A DNA stretch of 64,000 bases from Vallitalea pronyensis (GCF_018141445.1 NZ_CP058649.1:4917001-4981000); one strand, 5' to 3'; counted from the stretch's first letter, positions 35,418 through 45,014 are shown. The notes: generated from the sequence alone by a model not told the origin. Translations and numbers: made by a program.

Positions 35418-36485
35418 CTACTCCACTTCTACTGTCCAATTAAAGGAATCTTCAGCAGCACCGGTCTGAATACCTGTTACTGTATCATAGATGCGTTGAG
35501 ATAATTCACCTATCTTGCCATCATTAATGGTAATGATTTTACCATTATAGTTTAACTGACCAATAGGTGAGATAACAGCTGCTGTGCCCGTTCCATAGGC
35601 CTCTTCAAGGGTTCCTTTCTCTGCTGCTTCATAGATTTCATCGATGGATAACTTTCTTTCAGTAACAGATATACCCCATGAATGTAATAATTCAATAACA
35701 GAATTTCGTGTAATACCTGGTAAGATACTACCTTCAAGAGCAGGTGTAATGACTTCTCCATCAATCTTAAAGAAAACATTCATGGTGCCCACTTCTTCAA
35801 CATATTTACGCTCAACACCATCAAGCCATAATACTTGAGCATAGCCTCTTTCTTTGGCTTTCATCTGAGCTTTGATACTTGCCGCATAGTTGCCCCCAGT
35901 CTTAGCATAACCTACGCCGCCTTTTACAGCCCGTACATACTCTGTCTCAACCCATATCTTAACTGGATTAATACCACCTTTGTAATAAGCACCAACAGGT
36001 GATAGAATGATCATAAATAGGTAAGTGGCTGAAGCTCTTACACCAAGAAATGGGTCTGTGGCAAAAATAAACGGACGAATATATAAAGAAGTACCCGAAG
36101 CAGTTGGAATCCAATCTTTTTCAACGGATACTAATGCCTTAATCGCCTGTAACATATCTTCTTCATTGATCTTAGGTATACAAAGACGATCATTGGTTAC
36201 ATTCGTTCTTTGTATGTTCTTCTCAGGACGGAATAGAAGGGCACGGCCATCTTCTGTTTTATAAGCTTTCATGCCTTCAAACATTTCTTGTGCATAATGG
36301 AGTACCATAGCTGATGGGTCCAATGTAATCGGTCCATAAGGTACAATTCTAGGATCGTGCCATCCTTGACCTTCTGTATAATTCATCATAAACATATGAT
36401 CTGTAAAATCTGTTCCAAAACCCAAGTTATTAAAATCTGGTTTTTGTTTTAGCTCTTTCGCCTTTTCTACTTTAATATTAAGCAC
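35418..36485 (-). CDS. ilvE: Branched-chain amino acid aminotransferase
   Basis: 355 residues after choosing the GTG at 36485, with AAAGGGGG 9 nt upstream; this matches the usual length of the ~355-residue class IV aminotransferase. The PLP Lys lies in GYAKTGGNYAAS, with the family segments MVLHYAQEMFEGMKAY and RPFIFATD. It interconverts Leu, Ile, Val and their 2-oxoacids, the substrates of the ferredoxin oxidoreductase at 30.5-34 kb. No T-box or leader attenuator is seen in the upstream region. Confidence 0.93.
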   Translation of the reverse strand: MLNIKVEKAKELKQKPDFNNLGFGTDFTDHMFMMNYTEGQGWHDPRIVPYGPITLDPSAMVLHYAQEMFEGMKAYKTEDGRALLFRPEKNIQRTNVTNDRLCIPKINEEDMLQAIKALVSVEKDWIPTASGTSLYIRPFIFATDPFLGVRASATYLFMIILSPVGAYYKGGINPVKIWVETEYVRAVKGGVGYAKTGGNYAASIKAQMKAKERGYAQVLWLDGVERKYVEEVGTMNVFFKIDGEVITPALEGSILPGITRNSVIELLHSWGISVTERKLSIDEIYEAAEKGTLEEAYGTGTAAVISPIGQLNYNGKIITINDGKIGELSQRIYDTVTGIQTGAAEDSFNWTVEVE

Positions 36486-37003
36486 TTGAATAAGCCCCCT
36501 TTGAAATATTGAATATTTAGGAAAATCATAAACCACGCCTAAACCCAGAAGCATTCTCTTGGTCCTACCATTATATACAGTTCTAATAAAAACAGACGCC
36601 TATAACAAGAGGTACTTCTTATACTAAGATAATAGCATAAAATTAGATTAGATGCGTACTCTTAAGTATTTTTTTAATTTCTAAACGTATTATTATATAT
36701 CCACTTAATTATATTAAGTCATAATGGTTTATAATATGCAACAAAATATTTTAAGATACATTATATACGTATTGAAATCTAAATGCAATATGTCTTTGAA
36801 AGAAAATCATAATTTTATGCAAAAAACGACGAAAACATACCATTATACCATGTTAAAACACCTATTATACATCTACTTCTGTATAAGCCATCCCTATCAT
36901 GTTTTAAGCTACAATTTTATAATGGATCACTAGTAATACGCATTCATGAATACCATTTGACTATTTTAGCCATTTTAGCTATAATTTAACTGAGGTGATT
37001 ATA

Positions 37004-37729
37004 ATGAAAGTCAATTCAACAGAAATCAAAAATAACTTTGGAAAATACCTAAGATTATCAGCAAAAGAGGATATCATCATTACCAAAAACGGCAGCGATG
37101 TGGCTAAGCTTATTGCCTATGACGACAACATACAGCATGATGTCATCAAGGAAGCTGAACCTGCTTATTCCACATCAGGCACCAAAATCTCATATGAAGA
37201 TTTCCTAAAGATATCCGAGAACTCCGACGATCGATTTGAATACATCGATGGGGAGATATACCTGTTAGCTTCACCCAAAGTAACCCATCAAAATGTACTC
37301 ATGGAGTTAGTAGGACTCTTCTATAATTTCTTCAATGGTAAACCCTGTCAACCTGCTTTTGCTCCCTTTGACATTACACTCAAAAGAAATGCTGAAAACA
37401 TCAACATCGTACAACCCGACCTTATGATTATCTGCGACCTAGAAGAACATCTCAATGACCGAGATTACTACATGGGCGTACCCACCCTTGCTGTAGAAAT
37501 CATTTCACAATCCTCCAGAAAAAAGGACTACATCAAAAAACTAGACCTCTACATGGACTGCGGCGTAAAAGAATACTGGATCGTCAATCCCTTTAACCAA
37601 GAAATCACCATCTTCTCCTTTACCAACAAAACCATCACCGCAAACCGTACCTTCAATCTCTCAGAAGAAGCCGTATCTTACCACTTCGAAGACCTAAAAG
37701 TCAATATGCAACAAGTATTTCAAAATTAA
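37004..37729 (+). CDS. Phd/YefM-type antitoxin domain fused to Uma2 family nuclease
   Basis: 241 residues in two parts. Residues 1-45 (MKVNSTEIKNNFGKYLRLSA, then KNGSDVAKLIAYDD) are a complete Phd/YefM antitoxin DNA-binding domain. Residues ~62-235 are a Uma2 (DUF820) domain of the PD-(D/E)XK fold: Asp139 in QPDLMI, Glu165 in LAVEIIS, then KKDYIKKLDLY with Lys179 and the CGVKEYWIVNP segment. The active site looks intact. ATG at 37004, 7 nt after GAGGTGA. No separate toxin gene is adjacent. It could be an autoregulated nuclease. The 518-bp gap before it (36486-37003) is very AT-rich, holds the two divergent promoter regions, and shows no gene. Confidence 0.82.
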   Translation: MKVNSTEIKNNFGKYLRLSAKEDIIITKNGSDVAKLIAYDDNIQHDVIKEAEPAYSTSGTKISYEDFLKISENSDDRFEYIDGEIYLLASPKVTHQNVLMELVGLFYNFFNGKPCQPAFAPFDITLKRNAENINIVQPDLMIICDLEEHLNDRDYYMGVPTLAVEIISQSSRKKDYIKKLDLYMDCGVKEYWIVNPFNQEITIFSFTNKTITANRTFNLSEEAVSYHFEDLKVNMQQVFQN

Positions 37730-37852
37730 ACAACAAAGCCTACCTATTCAAAAGATTATTAGCAATACCACCCATTCCATCACCACAAAACACATACCAA
37801 CCCAAAGGCACACGAAACGGTTTCACCTGCTAAAAAGTGGCACCACAAAAAC

Positions 37853-37958
37853 AAACCATATATCGTGATGATAAACGACTTTTGCAGCTTGTTGCCATTC
37901 CTTATAAAACAGCTCAAGCAACAAATGCAACATGAGTTAATCATCACGATATATGGTT
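37853..37958. repeat. ~105-bp inverted-repeat element, copy B
   Basis: 106 bp bounded by a perfect 19-bp inverted repeat (ACCATATATCGTGATGAT on the left and its complement on the right). It shares the ends, the inner GCAGCTTGTTGCCATTCCTT and AAGCAACAAATG with copy A at 21342, while the DNA between drifts. It lies between convergent genes. Confidence 0.85.
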
Positions 37959-37988
37959 ATACAACCCTTCCGTTGGGTGTTGTTCTTG

Positions 37989-38786
37989 CTATTTCAACAA
38001 TGCCTCCCCCAACTCCTTAATAGAAGGCAACACATAATCACCTCGAATATCTGAAGCCTCATAATCCTCCATACTGGTCTCACCCGACAACACAACAACC
38101 GTCGTTATCCCAGCATTAATACCCGTCTTAATATCCGTATACAAACGATCACCAACCATGGCAATCTCATCTTTCTCAAAACCATATTTATCACAAATGG
38201 CATCAATTATCATAGCATTAGGCTTCCCAACCACGTAAGGTCTTTCACCTGTAGAAGCCGCAATAAGCTCAATCATAGCCCCTGTATCCGGCATCCAATT
38301 ATCACCTTCTAATGGGCAGTTATAATCCGGATGCGTTGCAATATACGTTACCCCATCTCGAATAAGATCACAAGCAATCCATAACTTATCATACGTTAAT
38401 GTGGTATCAAAACCCAACACCACATAATCAGGCCGCTCACTTCTATCCCGTATCAACGTAAAACCAGCTTTTTCAAATTCCTCTTCCAAATAAGGTGTGC
38501 CAAGAAGAAAGATTTTAGCCCCTGGCTTAAGCCCTTTCAAATAAATCGTTGTTGCCTCACCAGAAGTAAAGACTTTATCTTCTGTAACTTTACACCCAAG
38601 ACGACCCAATTTTTCCACATAAGCCATACTGTTCTTAGATGAATTATTCGTGAGAAACAAATAATCCTTGCCTTGCTCTTTCAATATCTCTAAAAAATCC
38701 AATGCACCATCGATCAACTCATTTCCTAAATAAAAGGTGCCATCCATATCCAATAAAAAACACTTAATCTTCTTAATATCCACCAT
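37989..38786 (-). CDS. HAD-IIA family phosphatase (NagD-like)
   Basis: 265 residues. HAD motif I CFLLDMDGTFYLGN near the N-terminus, motif II in FLTNNSSKN, a cap of the C2 type, and motif IV AMVGDRLYTDIKTGINAG. Such enzymes dephosphorylate sugar phosphates, nucleotides or phosphoglycolate. ATG after AAAGGACGG. It is the last gene of the large PTS/DhaKL cluster, 13 bp after the GH42 gene, so it could remove phosphate from a pathway intermediate or a toxic by-product. Confidence 0.87.
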   Translation of the reverse strand: MVDIKKIKCFLLDMDGTFYLGNELIDGALDFLEILKEQGKDYLFLTNNSSKNSMAYVEKLGRLGCKVTEDKVFTSGEATTIYLKGLKPGAKIFLLGTPYLEEEFEKAGFTLIRDRSERPDYVVLGFDTTLTYDKLWIACDLIRDGVTYIATHPDYNCPLEGDNWMPDTGAMIELIAASTGERPYVVGKPNAMIIDAICDKYGFEKDEIAMVGDRLYTDIKTGINAGITTVVVLSGETSMEDYEASDIRGDYVLPSIKELGEALLK

Positions 38787-38799
38787 GACTTCCGTCCTT

Positions 38800-40971
38800 T
38801 CAAGTCAGTTTCAAAAGCTGTACCTTATTTTGGGTAATTTTTGTTTCAATGAGCACTTTCTTGCCATCTTGCTTTACGGAAAAATCATTCCCTGTCATAA
38901 GGTCTTGGCACATGGTATATGCTTTATCTGTATTTATGGTTATTCTAACACATTTTTCTTTGCCATTAAAGAATCCACCATGCTTTTTATTCACATAGTT
39001 GGTCACAATCAGATAATCCGCCTTATCCCCTTCTAAATAATGACCATCAATTTCATTATATTTCTCATTGGTATAATCCAATTGAAGCTTAGGTTCAATA
39101 CCTGCTCTTTCTAACACATCATCCATCAAATCCCACAACAGATAACTATTGTCTTCCAGATAAGCTACTTCTGGATGGGTACCAAAGTAAATAGCCGTAC
39201 CTTTACCTCGTGGATGCAAGGTTATAGCAGGTGAATCGTCATTAAAACGTGCGAGAACTTCAACATTATCGTCTATGACTTTTACCTCTTCTTTATGCCA
39301 ATAACCTTGATAAGGTTTCATTTTATACGTGATCTGAGGATGTGTATTGCTATAGGCATCAAAAGCACTCACACCAAATGTGTCACCTAGCTTAAAACAT
39401 GGAATCTGATGATTGTACCAGCCGTACTCACCCAACATGCCACAGCGGGCTGTTCCAATAAGGTGACCTCCTTGTCTTACATAAGCATCCAGACCTTCTG
39501 CCAATTGTTTATGAATAACTGCCATGAATGGCATATATATCACTTTGTAATCATCAGCATAGCCATCTATGATGTGTTCTGGCGTCACAAAATCCACCAT
39601 GTACCCTTTCTTCCAGAAGTACGTATACGCTCCTCGCATGGCTTTCATAAGAAAATCATCTTGTCCCATACCGTTGAGGACAATGGCATTTTCTTTTGAT
39701 ATGAGAATGGCAACTTCACCTTTTGGATTATTGGCTTGAACAAGTTCTTCGCCATAAGCTTTCATGGTATCACCAATGACCTTAGCTGCTTCTGTTCGTT
39801 CTGTAGGATGGCCATCAAGATCCACAATGGCACCCCAATGTAGAGGCTGGAAGTCCCACTCACGCCATCCTTGGTACAACGTCAGCTTAGCATCGTGAGC
39901 AACGGCTTCAAACACATTGCGAATCAGGTCAAACCCTTTCACATTGCGGCTTGGACCTAATACCCATCCGTTAATTGGTCCGCTATCTGTCTCCATTAAC
40001 CAATAGTTTTTGCCTAGTGGTTTAGCTGTGCTACGGGACATATCTAAAAACATGGAAGAAAACTCCGGCTTCTTCTCTAGCTTTTCTCCACTACCAGGAT
40101 ATAAATCATAACCAATCATATCCACAACTTTTGCCATCTCAAATTGGTCAAGAGCTGTTAGAACACCCAATGGGTCTTGTGACTTTAAGAAGAAAATGTT
40201 GGTGGATGTGATATGCTCTTTGTCCAGTTCTTTGATAATGTCGTGCTGCCATCCAATAAACTTCACAAAATTTTCCATCCAGAAGAGACGCCAGTCAAGC
40301 CATCTGGTTACACTGGACCAACTGGTAGGCTTTGTTTTAGGTGGCTCAACCTGCTCCCATGAGGTATGACAGGTATTGGTAGCTCCCCATCGATAGACAT
40401 GGTTTAACTGATCAAGGGTTTGATACTTATCCTTAACCCAACCTCTAAAATGACGCTTAGAATGATCACAATAACAATACATATCAATATCGCCACTTCG
40501 TAGTGGCATAAAAGGAAAGCTCACTTCATTATGAATCTGATAGGCATATAATGCCTTATGGGACTTATAACGATTCACCAATGTCTTTAAATAACGCTCC
40601 GTCTCTTTGAGATATCCTGGATTATCAATACAAGCCCAGGTATAGGATACATTATTGGGATACTGCTCACCATGGTTATTTAGAATATTCACATCGGGAT
40701 ACATTTCATGCAACCAATAAGGCGGTGATGCTGTACCCGTACCTAATAAAATCTTCATACCATGCTTCTCACATAAATCAAAAAATTTATCTAAAAATCC
40801 AAAATTAAACTGCCCTTTTTCCGGTTCTATACGATCCCAAGTATTAAAAAGTTCTGCCGTACGAATCAAATTAATACCGGAGTCCTTCATCAACTGAATA
40901 TCCCGCTCCCATTCCGCTTCATCATGCATCATGGGGTAATACCCAGCTCCATACAGAAACTCACTACACAT
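38800..40971 (-). CDS. Beta-galactosidase, glycoside hydrolase family 42
   Basis: 723 residues. The catalytic TIM barrel (~1-390) has acid/base Glu149 in YAYQIHNEVSF and nucleophile Glu327 in YWLMETDSGP. The trimerisation domain (~400-600) and C-terminal beta domain follow. No signal peptide, so it acts on an imported galactoside. ATG after AAGGGAGA. Its presence at the end of a PTS operon suggests that a (phospho)galactoside is cleaved inside the cell; GH42 enzymes normally act on unphosphorylated beta-1,3/1,4/1,6-galactosides. Confidence 0.93.
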   Translation of the reverse strand: MCSEFLYGAGYYPMMHDEAEWERDIQLMKDSGINLIRTAELFNTWDRIEPEKGQFNFGFLDKFFDLCEKHGMKILLGTGTASPPYWLHEMYPDVNILNNHGEQYPNNVSYTWACIDNPGYLKETERYLKTLVNRYKSHKALYAYQIHNEVSFPFMPLRSGDIDMYCYCDHSKRHFRGWVKDKYQTLDQLNHVYRWGATNTCHTSWEQVEPPKTKPTSWSSVTRWLDWRLFWMENFVKFIGWQHDIIKELDKEHITSTNIFFLKSQDPLGVLTALDQFEMAKVVDMIGYDLYPGSGEKLEKKPEFSSMFLDMSRSTAKPLGKNYWLMETDSGPINGWVLGPSRNVKGFDLIRNVFEAVAHDAKLTLYQGWREWDFQPLHWGAIVDLDGHPTERTEAAKVIGDTMKAYGEELVQANNPKGEVAILISKENAIVLNGMGQDDFLMKAMRGAYTYFWKKGYMVDFVTPEHIIDGYADDYKVIYMPFMAVIHKQLAEGLDAYVRQGGHLIGTARCGMLGEYGWYNHQIPCFKLGDTFGVSAFDAYSNTHPQITYKMKPYQGYWHKEEVKVIDDNVEVLARFNDDSPAITLHPRGKGTAIYFGTHPEVAYLEDNSYLLWDLMDDVLERAGIEPKLQLDYTNEKYNEIDGHYLEGDKADYLIVTNYVNKKHGGFFNGKEKCVRITINTDKAYTMCQDLMTGNDFSVKQDGKKVLIETKITQNKVQLLKLT

Positions 40972-41036
40972 TATGCTATCTCCCTTCTTGAAAGGTTACC
41001 TACTTGTTGTCGTGTCTACATCTAATATGTCTAAGC

Positions 41037-42374
41037 TTAAGGTGTCACCACTTTAATCCCCATCCATTTACAGAATTCAACCAAGACAGCCTGAATATCT
41101 TCATAAACGATCGCATAATGATGCTCAATGCCGTGTGTCATGATGCAGTCAAGGACCTGCGTCATGGGTACATCAAATCGAATATCTGCTTGATTAGCTA
41201 CCATGTGGCGGTCTTCTTCTACACCTTCACCAGCTGCCATAAATAATTTATAGGTATGCTTGGCTTCTTTTAGTTTCAACATGTTTAATCGCCCAAGCTT
41301 CATCTTAAATTCTACGGAAAAGCCCATGCCTTGCTTAATGGTTGGGTGTTCACGGTACTCTGTTGTACTGGCATCTCTTGCCATACAAACCGGAGCAGGA
41401 CCACAGTGCCAAGTTTTTGCAATACCTTGAGCATTGACATTGACTAAATCGGCTAAGAAACAAGGCCCATCTGTAATCAAATGCTGTATATACATGGTAG
41501 CAAGGCCTGTTACATCCCCTTCACAAGCTGTCATGATACCCAGGTTATTCAGTCTAGACACCACACCACATACACTGCATCTTAATAAAGATTGAAATTC
41601 TGGCCAGCATTTAATGGCAAAGGCATCAATACCTTTCGCTTCTTTATAAGCCATAATAGCCAAATACAACCTGGCAGACTTTTCTAGCATCTCATCGGTG
41701 GTGGTTACTTTTGCAACCTCGCCCTTCATCTTAGCGATTTCTTCAGCAACTTGTGTCTCGTCCACGTTCTTCATGTCTTCTAATAGGGATGCCAAGGAGT
41801 AATAGACAAGCTCTGGACCTATTTCTTGTCTAAAACGTATTTCATCTGCATTGGATAAGTAAAAGCCTGGTACTCGCCCGCCGATAATACAGAATTTGCT
41901 TTTCTTTAATCGATTCCGAACATCTATGGCCTTAATGGTGTGATTAATGGTTGTATATACGCCTTCATCATCAATGGAGCCATAGACATAGCTATATTTT
42001 TTCTCCACTTTTTCTAGGAAACTTCCATACATATTCAGTCCGCATAAGGAGTTAAGAGGCAAACCATAGAATCCTTCAATGATGGGTTCTGGAAATCCCC
42101 ACATTAAAAGAGGCGTATGCTCAAATAACTCAATAACCTTCATCATACCGCTTCCATAGGAATACGTACCGCATTGTAAAATCAACAGGTCAATATGTGC
42201 CAAACGAAGCCGTTCCAATTCATCATATATGCCGTTTTCTTCAATAAGCACTTGACCACAGCTAATGATATGATGTCCCTCTCCCTCTAAACGCTTAAGG
42301 GATTTATCCAAATATTCTTGAGCAATATCATATCGAAAATTAGGAAAACCGACACTTATAAGTCCTACTTTCAT
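41037..42374 (-). CDS. L-fucose/L-arabinose isomerase-like protein
   Basis: 445 residues, similar in build to the FucI/AraA superfamily: an N-terminal Rossmann-like part (MKVGLISVGFPNFRYDIAQE, ILQCGTYSYGSG, LLMWGFPEP) and a C-terminal part with AIKCWPEFQ, ACEGDVTGLAT and a late DIRFDVPMTQVLDC. The Glu in ACEGDV would be a metal ligand in true isomerases. Probably interconverts an aldose and a ketose, but the family also has non-isomerase members. The ATG at 42374 overlaps the aldolase stop (ATGA); an in-frame ATG four codons earlier is less likely. Confidence 0.72.
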   Translation of the reverse strand: MKVGLISVGFPNFRYDIAQEYLDKSLKRLEGEGHHIISCGQVLIEENGIYDELERLRLAHIDLLILQCGTYSYGSGMMKVIELFEHTPLLMWGFPEPIIEGFYGLPLNSLCGLNMYGSFLEKVEKKYSYVYGSIDDEGVYTTINHTIKAIDVRNRLKKSKFCIIGGRVPGFYLSNADEIRFRQEIGPELVYYSLASLLEDMKNVDETQVAEEIAKMKGEVAKVTTTDEMLEKSARLYLAIMAYKEAKGIDAFAIKCWPEFQSLLRCSVCGVVSRLNNLGIMTACEGDVTGLATMYIQHLITDGPCFLADLVNVNAQGIAKTWHCGPAPVCMARDASTTEYREHPTIKQGMGFSVEFKMKLGRLNMLKLKEAKHTYKLFMAAGEGVEEDRHMVANQADIRFDVPMTQVLDCIMTHGIEHHYAIVYEDIQAVLVEFCKWMGIKVVTP

Positions 42375-43210
42375 GGTCTCATCCATCCTATCTTATTTAT
42401 TATTTCTTGCATCATTGCCTGCCTTGCCTTCTCACTGGCATGCATCATATAAATCTTTTTATTCTCTTCATAAGCCTCAACAAAACCTTTCACATAAGCC
42501 CGATCAATTTCTGTAAAAAAATTAACTTTTCTTATACCCATCTGAATGGCTTGCTGGATATCTGCTACAGAAATGCCTGTGCCCCCATGTAGAACCAAAG
42601 GAATATCAGCCACGTCTTTAATGGCATGAAGTAAAGCAAAATCTAGCTGAGGTTCTAATGTATAAAAACCATGAGCATTACCAATGGCAACTGCCAAGCA
42701 ATCCACCCCTGTTCTTTCTACAAAAACAGCCACATCTTCAGGCCTTGTCTTATAGCCCATATCTTCATCCTCAGAAGCTTCTGATCCTCCAACTTTACCT
42801 AGTTCTGCTTCAACGGTCACACCATGTCCGTGGGCATAGTCTACAACTTTTTTTGTATGGGCCATGTTGGTTTCAAAATCCACCAATGTACCATCATACA
42901 TGACCGATGTAAATCCTGCATCAATGGCTTTAAAGCAGTCATCAATAGCCATGGCATGGTCAAGATGAATACATGTCTTTATCTGATAGCTTTTACCAAA
43001 AAGCTTAATCATACTTACGATTTGTTCATAGGTAATCCCGTGAGCTTCTAGTTGGACAGGGGCTATCTGCATAATGACCGATTGGCCTGTTTTCTCAGAA
43101 GCTTCCATAACACCCATGATTGTTTCCATATTACTGACATTAATGGCAGCAACTGCTTTATGGTCATCTGTGGCTTCATTTAGTAGTGTCATCATATTAA
43201 CCAGTTCCAT
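42371..43210 (-). CDS. Class II (zinc) ketose-bisphosphate aldolase
   Basis: 279 residues, FbaA/GatY/KbaY family. Segments: TCIHLDHAMAIDDCFKAI with the Zn ligand His and catalytic Asp, SVMYDGT, VEAELGKVGGSEASEDEDMG and HGGTGISVADIQQAI. Cleaves a ketose phosphate into dihydroxyacetone phosphate and an aldehyde. In this operon it should act after the kinase DhaKL or on a PTS-phosphorylated sugar. ATG after GGGAGG; coupled to the isomerase-like gene by an ATGA overlap. Confidence 0.9.
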   Translation of the reverse strand: MELVNMMTLLNEATDDHKAVAAINVSNMETIMGVMEASEKTGQSVIMQIAPVQLEAHGITYEQIVSMIKLFGKSYQIKTCIHLDHAMAIDDCFKAIDAGFTSVMYDGTLVDFETNMAHTKKVVDYAHGHGVTVEAELGKVGGSEASEDEDMGYKTRPEDVAVFVERTGVDCLAVAIGNAHGFYTLEPQLDFALLHAIKDVADIPLVLHGGTGISVADIQQAIQMGIRKVNFFTEIDRAYVKGFVEAYEENKKIYMMHASEKARQAMMQEIINKIGWMRP

Positions 43211-43247
43211 GAAGCATACCTCCCTTGCAGCTCTTCTTGATCATGAT

Positions 43248-44240
43248 TTATAGTTTAAATCCTGGTGCGTTGGTTTCTTTGGACCATTGTTTCTTCATCT
43301 CTTCATCCACTTTACAAAAAGCCAGAGCGATACCGCCCATCTCCTGTGTGGTGATGAAGTTCCCAATAGCAGGTTTATAAGCCTTGATACCAGCTTCTGC
43401 AAGTAATTTCTCTACTTCTTTATAGAAAATTAATAATTCCATGTAGGTGGTTTGTCCACAACCATTGACCAAAACAGCTACTTCATCCCCAGACACATAG
43501 GGTTTGTCCTCAATGAGTTTGGCACACATGACCTTTGCAATGGCTTCTGCTGTATCAATCTTCATATTATGAGCTGCTGCTTCGCCGTGAACACCCATCC
43601 CAATCTCAATTTCATCGTCTGCAATTTCAAACATCTTATAGCCTGTAATGGGTGATGTGCCCGGTACCGTTGCAACTGTTAACGTTCTCGTGTTATCTCT
43701 AACTTTTTCAGCCATAACTAACACATCGTCAAGTGAATGTCCCTCAGCAGCGTAAGAGCTGGTAATCTTATAGTTAAATAGTGTACCCGCTGTACCTCTT
43801 CTTTCAACTTCTTCACCTTTTGGTGCTGATGCAATATCATCATAGAGAATAACACCTTTGCAAACCATATCATCATCTTGAGCCATATCCATGGCCATCT
43901 TAGAGTTAATCACATCACCCGCATGATTGGATATCAAAACACATACACCTTTTTCTGTGTGGGTTGCTTCAATGGCATCATATAATGTATCTGGACTAGG
44001 CGCTGCAAAAATTCCGCCATAAGCATTGGCTGCTAACATGTTTTTACCAACAAATCCAATACAGGCAGGTTCATGACCTGACCCGTTACCGATAATGACA
44101 CTGACACAGTCGTCTTTTCTGTCTTTGCTGACCACAACTTGGCTTCCTTCTAACTTTTCAATACGATCGTTATAAGCCTTTACAAACCCTTCTATGGTAT
44201 CTTTTACAATATGATCTGGGTGATTAATGATTTTCTTCAT
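43248..44240 (-). CDS. dhaK: Dihydroxyacetone kinase subunit DhaK
   Basis: 330 residues. GNGSGHEPACIGFVG binds substrate; the covalent hemiaminal His lies in IGMGVHGEAAAHN. It binds dihydroxyacetone or a related ketose and needs DhaL for phosphoryl transfer. In PTS-type kinases the donor is DhaM, absent here; in ATP-type kinases K and L domains are fused. ATG at 44240 is preferred because GAGGGA lies 6-8 nt upstream; the ATG two codons earlier is too close to it. Erythrulose- or apulose-type ketoses are possible alternative substrates of this family. Confidence 0.9.
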   Translation of the reverse strand: MKKIINHPDHIVKDTIEGFVKAYNDRIEKLEGSQVVVSKDRKDDCVSVIIGNGSGHEPACIGFVGKNMLAANAYGGIFAAPSPDTLYDAIEATHTEKGVCVLISNHAGDVINSKMAMDMAQDDDMVCKGVILYDDIASAPKGEEVERRGTAGTLFNYKITSSYAAEGHSLDDVLVMAEKVRDNTRTLTVATVPGTSPITGYKMFEIADDEIEIGMGVHGEAAAHNMKIDTAEAIAKVMCAKLIEDKPYVSGDEVAVLVNGCGQTTYMELLIFYKEVEKLLAEAGIKAYKPAIGNFITTQEMGGIALAFCKVDEEMKKQWSKETNAPGFKL

Positions 44241-44375
44241 TCCCATTCCCTCTCATTCCTTTCCTTGATGTCTTTACTTAGCAAGACATGTTTTAATCCG
44301 TTCTAAGTGTATACATCATGTCTTTATCACTTGGTTCTCATTCAAAACTTCCTATCCTTTTTATCCCTATCATTC

Positions 44376-45014
44376 TTAAGCACTTACTTCCTGTACATAT
44401 TCACCTATGGTTTTTATCAGGTAGTAATAAGATGTTGCTCCTGCATCTTGATGACCAATGGCTTTTTCTTGTAAGTAACGGGAGCGTCCTCGCTTAGCTA
44501 TCAGTGGAATTGTATGGTTTACACCTTCTTCACCTGCCTTAGCAGCAAGGGATAGTGCCTCCTGAAGACTTTTTCCATCATCAAGTGATTTTTCCATGGA
44601 TAGAACCACCGGATCCATGGCATCCACCATGGTTTTATCCCCTGGCTTGGCACCACCAAGGTCCATGACTTTTGTCATACCGTTTTTTAATCCATGGGTA
44701 AATGCTTGTAAACCTATCTGTTCTTGACCTTTGCAAGCTTTTGATAACTCTAGAAAGATACTGCCAAATAGTGGTCCCATGGCGCCTCCCAGTGTGGATA
44801 CCAACGTACGGCCATAGAGTTTAAAGTAATCCCTACATGTGCCTTCTTCTAATGCCTCAACTTTTGCTTTAGCAGCCTTAGCGCCTCTTGCCATGGTTAC
44901 ACCATGATCACCATCGCCTATTACTGCATCAAGCTTAGCCAGCTCATCTTGTTTTTCAATAAACATATCTGCAATTTTGATTAATAACGCCTTGACGTGT
45001 ATACTATCTAACAT
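44376..45014 (-). CDS. dhaL: Dihydroxyacetone kinase subunit DhaL
   Basis: 212 residues, all-helical nucleotide-binding subunit. DAVIGDGDHGVTMARGAK carries the Asp residues that hold Mg2+ and ADP/ATP; GGAMGPLFGSIF and the late DAGATSYYYLI segment are also typical. Partner of DhaK, encoded 135 bp downstream. With no DhaM gene in the cluster, it either uses ATP by exchange, as in split ATP-dependent kinases, or receives phosphate from a distant DhaM. ATG after ATAGGAGG. Confidence 0.92.
   Translation of the reverse strand: MLDSIHVKALLIKIADMFIEKQDELAKLDAVIGDGDHGVTMARGAKAAKAKVEALEEGTCRDYFKLYGRTLVSTLGGAMGPLFGSIFLELSKACKGQEQIGLQAFTHGLKNGMTKVMDLGGAKPGDKTMVDAMDPVVLSMEKSLDDGKSLQEALSLAAKAGEEGVNHTIPLIAKRGRSRYLQEKAIGHQDAGATSYYYLIKTIGEYVQEVSA

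Noticed and set aside
36724..36933. 68-codon ORF in the AT-rich gap before the Phd-Uma2 gene
   Set aside because: No ribosome site, odd composition (many Tyr, His, Lys) and no family; it fits chance in AT-rich DNA.
36486..37003. T-box or leucine leader attenuator upstream of ilvE
   Set aside because: No T-box sequence, no terminator/antiterminator pair and no Leu/Val/Ile-rich leader ORF was found.
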